From positions 1 to 64,000 of the forward strand of contig NAVB01000965.1 in assembly GCA_002179805.1 (NCBI GenBank): a DNA stretch of 64,000 nucleotides. Reading direction: 5' to 3'. Of the stretch, positions 42,481 to 53,000 are shown one piece after another (within the stretch, counting starts at the first letter, position 1; every line of letters starts with the position of its first letter). This DNA comes from Acanthamoeba lenticulata (Eukaryota > Discosea > Longamoebia > Acanthamoebidae). Position numbers and translations under genes: made by a program. Under the pieces are notes generated by a model. It did not search any database. It was not told the origin of the DNA and was given only the letters and a program-made list of their open reading frames with translations.

Positions 42481-43215
42481 ATGTCGTTCACTTCTGTCAG
42501 CAAGCCCACGCTTTACTACAACAACTTCGCTGGCCTGGCTGAACCAGCTCGGCTGTTGCTGGAGGACGTCGGTGTGGACTACGACTTTGTTGCCCACCCC
42601 AACTGGGACGAGGTCAAGCCCAAGCTGCAGGCAATTGGCAAGGCTCCGTTCGGACAGCGGCCTCTCTATGAGGAGCCTTCTGGCCTGTCGATCGCCCAGA
42701 GCTCTGCCATCCTCAGGCACCTGGCCCGGAAGCACGGCTACTATGGAGACAACGGCGACGAGGCTGCGTACATTGACCAGGCGGCCGAGGGATTGGTCGA
42801 CATCAGGACTCGTTTGGTGCAGGACGTCCTCCGCAGCCCGGAGGACCAGAAGGCCAGCGCCAAGGCGAAGATCCTGAACGAATACCTGCCCGTCCAGTTC
42901 GACATCTACTCCAAGCTCATTGAGCGGAACGGAAGCGGTTATCTTGCCACTTCCAAGGTGAGCGCTCGCCTCAATCTTACTTGCTGCCTAGCCAATGGAC
43001 GTTCAGGTGCTAATGCATTGTGCTTTTGGCCCTCACAGATCACCTACGCGGATCTGCTCTTCTGGAACACGCTTGACCTGCTCTTCAGGTTCGTGGAGGG
43101 CAGCGAGGAGCTGGCGGCCAAGTATGCCCCAATCAAGTCCCTTCGTGACCGCATCGCTGCTCGGGACCGAATCAAGGCCTACCTCGCCCGCGACGTCTAT
43201 GCGCCGAAGCAGTGA
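42481..43215 (+). CDS. glutathione S-transferase
   Basis: Two exons, 42481-42957 and 43039-43215, give 217 residues, the usual cytosolic GST length. The N-terminal thioredoxin-like domain has L-Y-Y-N-N-F-A-G-L-A-E-P-A-R (the catalytic Tyr lies in L-Y-Y) and the G-site Q-S-S-A-I-L-R-H-L-A-R-K. The all-helical C-terminal domain carries I-T-Y-A-D-L-L-F-W-N, the conserved N-capping/hydrophobic-staple Asp. The pattern is sigma/alpha/mu-like. It conjugates glutathione to electrophiles or serves as a peroxidase. The Q-A-I-G-K-A-P-F-G-Q-R-P-L-Y segment replaces the usual P-x-L-P-x-L with a charged version. Confidence 0.92.
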   Translation: MSFTSVSKPTLYYNNFAGLAEPARLLLEDVGVDYDFVAHPNWDEVKPKLQAIGKAPFGQRPLYEEPSGLSIAQSSAILRHLARKHGYYGDNGDEAAYIDQAAEGLVDIRTRLVQDVLRSPEDQKASAKAKILNEYLPVQFDIYSKLIERNGSGYLATSKVSARLNLTCCLANGRSGANALCFWPSQITYADLLFWNTLDLLFRFVEGSEELAAKYAPIKSLRDRIAARDRIKAYLARDVYAPKQ

Positions 43216-43323
43216 GTGTTTGCCTGTAGGCTGGAATTTTTTAAATCTATCAAAAAGGATCTTGTTCTGTAGTTGTGTCGTACGTTGTTGTGCCCAAGCA
43301 GGGTTGTGTGCATACGCGCCACA

Positions 43324-43792
43324 ATGTCTAAAGACCCTCGAAGTACCACGAAAAAGCTCACCGCTGAAGATGTGGCAAGCCACACCAGAGTAACCAACCG
43401 TGTCTGGGTCACTCATGAAGTTGGCTAGTCTCTCTCCATACCTTCCTCTGCGCCCCTACCAAAGTTTGGTCGAGTGACCCCCCCCCCTCTCTTCATGTTG
43501 GTGCTCGTGCAGGGCCGCGTGTTTGACATTACAGACTTCATAACAGCCCATCCAGGGGGAGATATTATCCTGGTACTCGCCTCCTGTACTGCTCGCACAC
43601 ATGAATGCCAACATGGAAGCGCTCCAGGACGCCGCGGGACAGGACTTGGGCCCCTTCTGGGACACCTACTACCACAGCGACGAGGCACGAGATCAGCTTG
43701 CCGGCATGCTGGTCGGCGCCTTGGCCCAGACGGAAGAGCAGCAAGAGCTGAGCCCCGCTGAGATCGCCCCCGCTCTACCCCACCAGCTTTGA
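43324..43792 (+). CDS. cytochrome b5 domain protein, sulfite-oxidase type
   Basis: Three exons, 43324-43419, 43513-43572 and 43628-43792, give 106 residues. The spliced protein reads T-A-E-D-V-A-S-H-T, V-W-V-T-H-E-G-R-V-F-D-I-T-D-F, A-H-P-G-G-D-I-I-L-D-A-A-G-Q-D-L-G-P-F-W and Y-Y-H-S-D-E-A. The heme ligands are the His in H-P-G-G and the His in Y-H-S. The G-x-D-L-x-P-F-W element after H-P-G-G is characteristic of the sulfite oxidase heme domain rather than microsomal b5. No molybdenum cofactor domain follows, and the gene ends in a polar tail at 43792. It may be a soluble electron carrier. The last acceptor (43627) was chosen because it restores the D-A-A-G frame. Confidence 0.8.
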
Positions 43793-43835
43793 AGCGATGT
43801 GTGGATTGCAAAGCAAAAGCAAGCGCAGTCAGCTT

Positions 43836-46800
43836 TCAGCTTTCCTGTTCATGACTCGCAAGCGGCGATGGCGTCGTCTCACGCGCAGGCCAATAGGTGA
43901 TGGACAACACGCACGCCCGTAGGAACTGCTCACGCGTCTTGCCCCGTGTGCCGGCCAGGTCGAGGCCCCACGCCGCCACGCGCCTGCGCTCCTCGCCGGT
44001 GAGCACGTTGCTGGTGTCCACAGCCACGACGACCGCCTCGAGCAGCTCCGGCGGCAGTACGCCCAGCGGCGTGTCGGGGTCGATCTGGGTGACGGGCGGC
44101 GGCTGCAGCAAAAGCCGGACGGCAAGGAGCAGGTGGACGGCGGCCTCGACCACGCGCTGCCGGTACTGGCGATTGCGCGCGAGCACGGCGTCGATCGTTT
44201 TGCTAAGTGCCTCCCAGCCCTGCGGGTCCTCCTTGAGGCGCGGACAGTCCACGGTCAGCTCCAGCAGGGTCCGATTGGACCGGGACACGACGTCGACTAG
44301 CGTCTTCAAGATGTCGAGCGTGAGCAACGGGCCAGAGAGCTTGAGCGCGGTCAAATAGCGGTTTCTCGCCAGCAGCTTGGCCAGGTCGGCCAGTTGGCCT
44401 CCGTTGGTCGCGAAATTGGCCAGGCGCAGACGCTCTACGCTCTCGTTGTCCTCCAGCGCGGCAAACAGCAGCGTGGCGCTGATGGGGGGCAGCGCGCTGA
44501 TGGACACCTTGATGCACTGCAAGTGGCGGAAGAGCGCGCGGCAGAAGGGCAGTGAGCGGGTGGAGAGGGCCCGCTCGGCGAGCTGGCGCTGCTGGCGCTG
44601 TTGGCTGCCGAGGCGTTCGGGCAGTTCCCCAGAAAATCTGAGGCTATGCGCGGACAACTTCTCGAGGAGCTCGACTGAGCCCGACGCGCAGGTCGACATG
44701 ACCAACTTGTGGCGCTCCTCGGGCTCGGTCGGCAGCTTCACGCCATGGGCCAGCAGCACGAGCACGGTGGGCACCTTTTTCACCTGTTCATCGTGGGCCG
44801 CGATGGTCTGGCGGATGAGCGTCCAGTTGACCCTGCTGACGTCGACGTTCTTCTCGCGGAGAAGCCACGCGACGAGCTTCGAATTGTTGCTTTGCACCGC
44901 GTAGTCCAGCGCCGAGGTGCCCGTGCAATTGGTCTCGTCGAGCGAGGCGCCCTTCGCCAGGAGGAACTCGACGGTCTCCTGCGAACCGCTCCAGCAGGCC
45001 AGCAAGAGCGCCGACGCTCCACTTGTGATGCGCTCGTCGAGCTCCGCATGACCGTGGTCGACGAGGAACTGGATCACGTCGCGGTTGCCCACGCGGCTGG
45101 CCGTCAGCAGCGCAGAGTAGCCGACGCGGTCGACGACGCCGCGGCACCGCGCCCCATGCGCCAACAGAAGTTTTACGAGCTCGAGGCTCGTTTCGGCGTC
45201 TCTCGCGCAGGCGCGCAGGAGCGGCGTCTTGCCTTCCCTGGTGCAGACGTCGTTGGGGTCCGCCCCGCGCTCGAGCAGGAAGCGCACGCACTCGACCGAG
45301 CCGGCCTTGCTCGCCAGCAGGATGGCCGTGTTTCCGAAGCGGTCTCGCTCGTGGATGTCGGTGAGGTGGCCGTTGACCAGCAGGAATCGGAGGTTGTCAT
45401 CCTTCCCTTCGGCCGCGGCGCCCAGCAAGGCCGTTTGGTTGTCGCTGGTCCGGCGTTGGTCGGTGCGCGCCCCGTGGGCGAGCAGCATGCGCAGGTGCTC
45501 CACCGAGCCTTGGGACGCGGCGGTGAAGAAGACCGACTGATTGCTGTAGCTCTTGGCGTTGACGTTGAGGCCCTGTTGGATCAGCCACCGCATCGTCTGA
45601 TCGGGGAGGGGCGAAGCTGTGTGAGCTCAATCGCTCAGCAGAGCGCGCAAGAAGCGAGTCGCGAGCCGTCGCGCACCTCGAGATCGCCTCCGCGGGAGGC
45701 GAGATGGAGGCCGTTCTCGCCGTTACTGTTCCGCGTGTGGAGCGAGGCACCGTGTGCCAGCAGCAGCTTGACGCCCTCGAGCGGGCCTGTGCAGGCGGCG
45801 AGGAAGGCCGGGCGGGAGCCTAACGAAGCCTGCTGCTCATCTGCCTTGGAGATGCCTGTATGACGGTCAAGGAAAGGCCAAGTCAGGTCAGGTCAGAGAG
45901 CCTTTGGGTTCAAGGCGCACCGGTGTCGAGGAGGTATTGGGCGATGCACGTGGGCGCGTTGTTGATAATGAGGGCGCAAAGGAGGACCGTGCGACCCTGT
46001 GCGTCGCGTGCGGCTTGGTTGGCGCCTCGAGCGATGAGCAGCTTGAGGCAATCCAGTGCGCCCGCGCGCCCGGCCCGGGTCAGCGCCGTGTCGCCCATCT
46101 TGCCCCGCGCCTCAATGTCGACACCCTGCACGCACACACACACACACAACCATCAATCGTGCGAACTTGTTGGGCAAGCCGGCGGGCGGGCAGGAGGGAC
46201 GAAACGTGGTCCATGAGGAGCGACACGATGGCCGGGCAGTCGGCCTTGATCGCATGAAACAACGCGCTCACGGCCTGGCCGTCACTGCGTCCACGCATGC
46301 ACGCAACAGAGAGGCGATCGATGATGAGTTTGTTTGCGATCATCGATGGCGCCAAAAGGGGGCACACGTTGAGGGTTACGTTTGCTGGGGCGACACGTGA
46401 GCCTCGTCGAGGAGGAACCGCACAATCTGGGGCTCGTCGGTCTGGTCGCATGCATGGATGAGCGCCCGCCGGCCAAACTTGTCCTCCACCTCGAGCTGCG
46501 CCACGTCCCTCTGTTTGCTGCACGTCGCCATCGCGGTTCGCATCAGGCTTGCAGGCCACGGCCTCTCCGAGAAAAGGAGCACCAAGAGGTGGCGTATGCG
46601 CGCACTCAGGGCGGGCATTGAGCTCGGCCTCGGCGGCGAGGAGCAGGCGCAGGGTGTCCGGCCCGGCGCTGCCGCCGAAGCGGCACGCCCAGTGCAGCGG
46701 GATGCGTCCTTCCACGTCGGGCGCCAGCAGCTGCTGCGCGGCGGCCTCTGTGTGCGCACAACCAAACGCGCCGCTGGGTCAGAGCGACGCGCGCTTCGCT

Positions 46801-47972
46801 TGATCGAGCGGAGGAGCGAGACCCACCTGGGTCGTGGGCCGCGGCGGCCAGGAGAAAGCGAAGGACGGCGAGGTTGCCCTGCGCGGCAGCAAAATGCAGA
46901 GGCGAGGCCAGCGGGAAGGGCACCAGGGGCGCGGGCAAGAAGAGCGCCGCGGCCGACACCGACGCCGGATTCACGGCCTCGACCACGCTGATCGCGTCGG
47001 GCATCGGGAACACGAAGGGCCGGTCGCCAAAGTTTAGCGTTACGCGCTCGTTGAAGCCGAGACTCACGCCTGGGAACAGCCGGTCGTCGTCGTCGTCGCC
47101 CGACGTCATGGCGCTCAGCGGGAGGTGGACTGTGGACTCAATTCCGCCACAATCGGCGTCGGCGCCGTTGACGCGCACGCCCATCCACACGCGGGCGAAC
47201 CTGCTCGTCGCGCCCCGCAGGTCGTCGTGGGCCTCGACCACCGCCTCGACCCTCGCGCAGACGGTCAGCACGTCGCCCTGAACCGCGGGTCAGCACATGA
47301 TGATGAAGATGGCGACGAAAACAACGGCAACGACAATGACAATACGACGGACCTTGCGCCACATGCGGGGCTGCGGGCGTGAGATGTACCACCCGCCGTG
47401 CCAGATGCGCTGCCGGAAGCCGTCCCAGCACCAGCTGTGCCGGTCATCGCCGATCCCGTGGTTTTCCAGCAGGCGGCAGCGGCGGGTGGCCCAGCCCAGC
47501 TGCAGGATGCCCGCGCGCGCGCCGCCCGAGTCGATCCGCGCCTCGTAGCAAAAGACGGTCTTGGGGTCCACGTCGCGGAGGCGCACGCCGGTGGTGGCCC
47601 GCACGCTGCCCCAGTCCGTGCTGTTCGCCACGCTCATGCGGTCGGCTGATAGGATGAGGCTCCCGGTGGGCCGCAAGTCGCGTGGGTTCAGCTCCACCAC
47701 GACGGGCCGCGACGGCACCTCGTCAGTGCTGACCTCCATGGCATCGTACGATCCGGTTGCAAGGGCCTGGCGAAAGGCAGAGGCGTCGGCTGCATAGAGG
47801 GCCTCAAGCCGGGCCTGGTCGCCAGCAAGCACGGCGTGGTGGAGCGGCGTCAGGCCAAACCGGTCGCGAGCTGCACAAGCCACATCTGTTACGCCCAAAA
47901 ATAAGAAAAAGAACAAAAGTGAGCAATACCCAGGACGTCGCCAGTGCGCAGGTCCAATGTGTCCGCTTGCAT
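43836..47972 (-). CDS. ankyrin repeat protein with SPRY domain
   Basis: Minus strand, starting at 47972 with a short exon (M-Q-A-D-T-L-D-L-R-T-G-D-V-L) spliced to D-V-A-C-A-A-R-D-R-F-G-L-T-P-L-H, the first ankyrin repeat. A SPRY domain follows (about 47790-46980): V-F-C-Y-E-A-R-I, L-Q-L-G-W-A-T, D-D-R-H-S-W-C-W-D-G, W-H-G-G-W-Y, D-V-L-T-V-C-A-R-V-E, L-G-F-N-E and L-N-F-G-D-R-P. A long ankyrin array continues through exons to about 44700, with typical G-x-T-A-L and L-L-x-x-G-A units. The C-terminus (44650-43836) is helical with an LRR-like patch (L-T-A-L-K-L-S-G-P-L-L-T-L-D-I). Probably a large scaffold protein; the binding partner is unknown. The start codon is 63 bp from that of the divergent Sel1 gene. 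Confidence 0.8.
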
Positions 47973-48035
47973 TGTGTTCGTGCGGCCTCTTTGCTTGCAG
48001 TTACTAAATTATAAAAGGAGGAAAAAACCACATGA
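47973..48035. promoter_or_regulatory. bidirectional promoter ankyrin/SPRY and Sel1 genes
   Basis: Only 63 bp lie between the chosen divergent start codons, A/T-rich near 48001-48020. If the Sel1 start is further downstream (48154), the gap is about 180 bp. Confidence 0.35.
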
Positions 48036-49876
48036 ATGAAAAAAGCAAGAAAAGGAGTAAACAGCCAAACAACAAGCCGGCCACTACTTGCTCCACAACT
48101 CTTTGCCTACAGCGACGACGCCGGCTTGATATCCCTACACCTCGTTCAACTAATGTACGTGTCTACATCCCCCCCCCTCCTGTCGCGCTTCATTTTTATC
48201 TTGGCGTACTACATCGCCGGCTCACACGACGGGCCTCAGGAACAGCGCAAGCGACGATGCCGAAGCGCTTTACCGTGCCGGGTCGGTATTTGCTCGCGCG
48301 TCGGGGGTGACGAGAGACGACGCCCAGGCGGTCAAGCTCTTCTGCACAGCCGCCCTGCTCGGCCACGCCGAAGCCCAAAACCGCTTGCAGCAGATGCTGC
48401 ACGACCTGCGCTGGGACGCCAAGGAGGCCCTGCGGTGGCTTCGCGCCGCTGCTGAGCCCAATCTCCCCTCCAACAAGAGCGCCAGCACCTCCTCTACAAC
48501 CACCACGGCTGCCTCCGCCTTTGCGCAGTGTTGCCTGGGCTGGATGCACGACCAGGGCTTTGGCCTGCCTGAGCCGGACGACCAGGAGGCCGTGCGCTGG
48601 TACCGCCTGGCCGCCCTCCAGGGCCACGCTGAGGCGCAGTTCCGCCTGGGCTGCATGATTTATGCCGGACGCGGCGTCGCCGCCGAGTTGGCCTTGGAGC
48701 GCGAGGCCGCCGCCTGGTTGGACAAGGCCGCGCGTCAGGGCCACGCCGCGGCGCAGAACAATCTGGGGCGGCTCCTCGAGGCCGGCTGCGGCATGGCCAT
48801 GACCCCGCGCGGCGTGCAGGCCGCCGCCGCCGTGCAGTGGTACCAAAAGGCGGCGCAGCAGGGCCTGGCCGCGGCCCAGTGCAACCTGGGCGTCATGTAC
48901 CTCGAAGGCCGCGGGGGCCTGGCCCCGAACGACGCCGAGGGCCTCGTGTGGTTCAGCCGCGCGGCGCGCCAGGGCGACCTCCGAGCCCAGTTCTATCTGG
49001 GCTGCATGCACGCCACAGGCCGCGCTCCGACGGACGAAGCCCTCATGCCCCAGACTGGCGCCCACCACGAGGACGACGCCGCGCGGCGGGCCTTTGAGGA
49101 CGCCTCGTTCCAGCTGGGTTGGTGTCATGAGCTTGTGGAGAAGACGAGCGCCTGCGATGGAGCCGCGCTCGCGGCTTGGTGGCCGCTGGCCGCGGAAGAC
49201 CACAAGCGGCTCGCTTGGCCGCCAGGGCAAGGCGAAGGCGAGGACATGATCAAGGCCGAGCAGGCACGGCTGCGAGCCCAAGCCACGGCTGACCTCGAGG
49301 TGGCCAAGACGCGCATCCAGACGCTCGCCATGGAAGCCATCCAAGTGGCAAAGCTCGAGGCCGACAAGCAAGTGGAGGAGCTCCGGAAGGAGCTGAAGGC
49401 CTCCCAGGCCCAGGTCGCCGCTCTGAGGCAGTCCCAGAAGGCGGGCCCGACGAAGCGAAGGCGACTGTCCTTTCCGGAAGTGCCGGTTAGGACAACGCTG
49501 GAGGTGGGTAAGCTGAGCGACGAAGATGTTGTTGATGATGATGGCCAAGACTACGACGCCGATGCCCCATCCGATGAAGAAGAAGAAGGAGAAGAGGTGA
49601 AAGAGAGCACGGGAACGGGGAAGAGGAAGAGAGGAACCTGGGAGCAGCGATTTGCCGAGCTGAAGCAGTGGCTGCACGACCATGGCCACCTGAACGTGCC
49701 TCGCACAGGTACACACAAGGTTGTCCTTGTGAGGACCAAACTGAGCATCATCCACACACAAAACAGACAACCCGCAGCTCTATCAGTGGATCTGCACCCA
49801 GCGGTATGTTGCAAAGCGTGGCAAGCTGTCTACTGGCCGCTTGCTGGCCCTCAGCGCTCTTGGCCTCCGAGTTTGA
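48036..49876 (+). CDS. Sel1-repeat protein with C-terminal helicase-associated domain
   Basis: Exon 1 ends at a donor near 48155 that splits an ATG. The main exon starts near 48239 and gives N-S-A-S-D-D-A-E-A-L-Y-R-A-G-S. Six to seven Sel1 repeats follow with A-V-x-W-Y-x-x-A-A-x-Q-G-x-A-x-A-Q-x-x-L-G. After them come a coiled coil (A-R-L-R-A-Q-A-T-A-D-L-E-V-A), a basic patch T-K-R-R-R-L-S-F (a likely nuclear signal) and an acidic run. The last exon completes W-E-Q-R-F-A-E-L-K-Q-W-L-H-D-H-G-H-L-N-V-P / N-P-Q-L-Y-Q-W-I-C-T-Q-R, the helicase-associated (HA) domain, ending A-L-G-L-R-V at 49876. HA domains are best known from bacterial and algal helicases and bind nucleic acid or proteins. The true start is uncertain. 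Confidence 0.75.
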
Positions 49877-50007
49877 AACCAAACCACGAGAACATCAGCG
49901 CAAAAAACCAGACCAGGCCACACACACACACACGAAAAAGAAAGGAGCAGCGGCAAGTTGTGTCTTTCTTCGAGTGTGTATTATGAAGAGACGACGGTGA
50001 CAAACGC

Positions 50008-53000
50008 CTAGATCTTTGCCGTAACGTGAGGGTGAAGATGGTCGTAAAGGTCGGCAGCCGAGAAGAAGATGTCTTCGCCCAGCACAAGCTCGACCGTGAC
50101 GTCGTCGAGCGTCACGGACATCTTCCCGTCCTGGGTGAGCGTGCGCCGCACACTCACGGGATCGCGCGAGGCGACGAAGAGCTGCAGGTGGTGGGCGTGG
50201 GCGGCACTCGGGCACTTGCGGGCCAACGCGGCCTGGTCAAAGGAAACGATGGCGCGCGTGATGTGGACTCGCACGCGCGAGTCTTCGCCCAGCGTCGCGT
50301 CCGACACGGCAACGTCCACGCGGTGCAGCGGGCGGTAGGCCACGCTCAGGAGCGGATACTTGGCCGTGGCGCGGAAGTAGGCCGAGTGTGAGTCGAGCAG
50401 GTTGGCCACGTTGTCCCGATCATCGACGACCTCGATAAAGACCTCCACGGGGTCGGTGGGGTTGAGGCCGGCCTTCTTCTTGAGCTTCTGCGCGCGGTTG
50501 ATGACCTCCCGCGCGAGACCCTCGCGTCGCATCGACTCCTCGATGGTCAGGTTGAGGACCACGAGCGCCTGGTCCGTCCACACGGCTTCAAACGTCGCGT
50601 TGTCACCCTTGAACTCGCGGATGATCTGTTGGTTGGCAGAGACGAAAAAGGTCAGTCCGGCTAAGACGATGGTGAAGACGATGAAGCGGAAGAAGTGGCA
50701 GCGAGAGAAGCAAAGGAGGATTCAGAAGGAAGGCAGCAGAAGGTTATGATTGTGTTTTCATCGATGAAAAACTCAAGTGACAAGAACCTATTCATCACTA
50801 TATATGCTCGCGCTGCACGCGTTGGGCTGCAGGTGGGGAAGAAGATGCGCACCTTGACGTCATCCGTGGTGAGTTCGTGACCCTCGACAGTGATCTTGCC
50901 GTTCTGGCGGAACTCGTTGATCTGCTCGTGCGTCAGGTCTGTGTTGTGTGTGTGTGTGTGTGCACATTTGTGGTTGTGGTGAGATCGTCTGCTGGAGACG
51001 GGGCCTCCAGTGGGGCGCAATCAGGGCCAAAAAACATATTGTCTCAGACAGTACGAATACATGTTGGTTCTCACATGGTTGAACTTCAAGACCAGAAAAT
51101 GAATTGTCATCATTGCGCGAGGCCGACGGGAACCGAACAGAGAAAACAAAAATGAAGACGCGCGACACAGAGACAGACGAAAGACCAAGTTGAGAGGAAC
51201 GACATACTGAGCACGGCCTGCGCCACCTTGTTGACGTCCTTGCCCAGCCGCGGGCCCAGCCGCTTGCGGTCGGGCTCAGCACGCGTCCGCACAAACGGAC
51301 CCTCGTCCGAGGTCACAACAGCCGCTCGGATGTTGAGCTCCTGTGGTCGTCATCAAGAGACACGAAAACGAGGTCGAGTGAGTCAACGGAAACGAGCGCC
51401 AAGCGAGAAAGGAAAAGAATATGCAGAAATATCAGGATTAAATGGTCAATCAACATAGTGATTTCTGTCTGGGGCGACAACAATAATCATCATTGTGGTG
51501 GAGAAGGAGTAGGTGAAAGAAAGGGAGGGCGTAAGCGTACAGCGCGGATGTAGGGCGCGAGCTGCTCGAGTGACTTAAGGAGCTTCTCGTTGGCGCTCAC
51601 CACTGTGATGTCGATCAGCGGATACTGTTGACAGACGACAAACCCGGGACGAGTCAATCAATCGGCACACGAAAAGAGTCAAGGGAAAGATGGAGCAAAA
51701 AAGAAATAATTAATCAGTGCTTCTTAGAGGTTTGGACCCACAGTGTAGTTCGGGCCAGAGTTTTTTCCTCATGTAATTATTTTTTTAAAAAAAATTAAAA
51801 AAATGTTTTCTGTCAAGGGTGATGAAAAACATACCTTGAGGGGCATCTTCCTGCGGTCGCGAGCGGCGCGGCCGAGCTCGATGACGCTCTGCGCGTGGGC
51901 GACAGACTCCTCGATCTCGGGGTTGATGAACTGCTCGCGGGGCGTCGGGAACATGATGTAGTGCACGCTGTCCTCGCGCTCCTCCGGGGGAAGGAGGTTG
52001 CGCAGGTTCTGGTAGAGGTACTCAGCAAAGAAGGGCGTGAAGGGCGCCATCGCCTTGCTTAGCGTCAGGAGCACGCTAAACAGCGCGTTGAGCGCGCAGA
52101 GGCGAGGCTGATCACCTTCATTTCCCTGTTGGAAAATGTGGAGAAAATGACGTCAGCCCATGAACAAGATAACGACAGAAGAAGAGTAAAGATAAATACT
52201 AAAGGTCAGTGCTTCTTAGAGGTTTGGACCCACAGTGTAGTTCGGGCCAGGGTTTTTACATCATAAAAAGGAGGTCTGGGAGAAGAGATACGAAAAAGGG
52301 CACACATACCCTAATGCGCTTGCGGTTGAAGCGGATGAATCCGTTAGTGAGCTCGTCGATGAAGCCAACCAGCTTGGGCACCACCGTGTACAGGCGATAG
52401 GCTGTGTGTAAGGAGGAGAAAGCGAAGATGTGAGTGTCCCGAAGCTATCCTTGGTCTCGCCCTGTGGGGGCTAATGCAAGGGGCAAGACAGTGGTTGGCC
52501 CCGGGGGTTGTTCTTCCAACGCATTCTTAAAAGCGATCCGCCATGGATATGGGCGGGCTTTCAATGGGTATTGTTGGTTGCAGCCTCCCCGGGCCAGAAC
52601 CACCAAACAAAACAAAACGAAAAAGAGGCGGAGACGTCGCGTACCAGCCATCTCCTCCTGGACAAATTTGAGGAGGGTGTTGGTGAGGGAGAGGATCCAC
52701 TTGTCGGTCAAGTTCTGCGACTCGATGGCGACGGTCTCGTTGGGCACGAACTTGCCGCCGGACTGCTCAAGCTGCGAGACGCCCTGGGCAAAGAAGCGGA
52801 AGGCGTTGAACCAGGGCAGGAACACGGTCCTGACGACGTCGTTGACGCCCTTCTCCATGAAGCGGATCTCCTCGCCGCGCACGACGGGCGAGTTGATCAG
52901 GTAGAGTCGCAGCGAGTCAGCACCGTAGGCATCGATGACCAGCGACGGATCCGGGTAGTTCTTGAGCCGCTTGCTCATCTTCTTACCGTCCCTATCAAGA

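Noticed and set aside
44709..45863. 384-codon plus-strand ORF opposite the ankyrin/SPRY gene
   Set aside because: Composition is Arg/Ala/Val-rich without motifs, while the minus strand encodes clear ankyrin repeats.
48196..49770. 524-codon minus-strand ORF opposite the Sel1 gene
   Set aside because: The sense strand has clear Sel1 repeats; the antisense frame is open only because of GC-rich codon bias.
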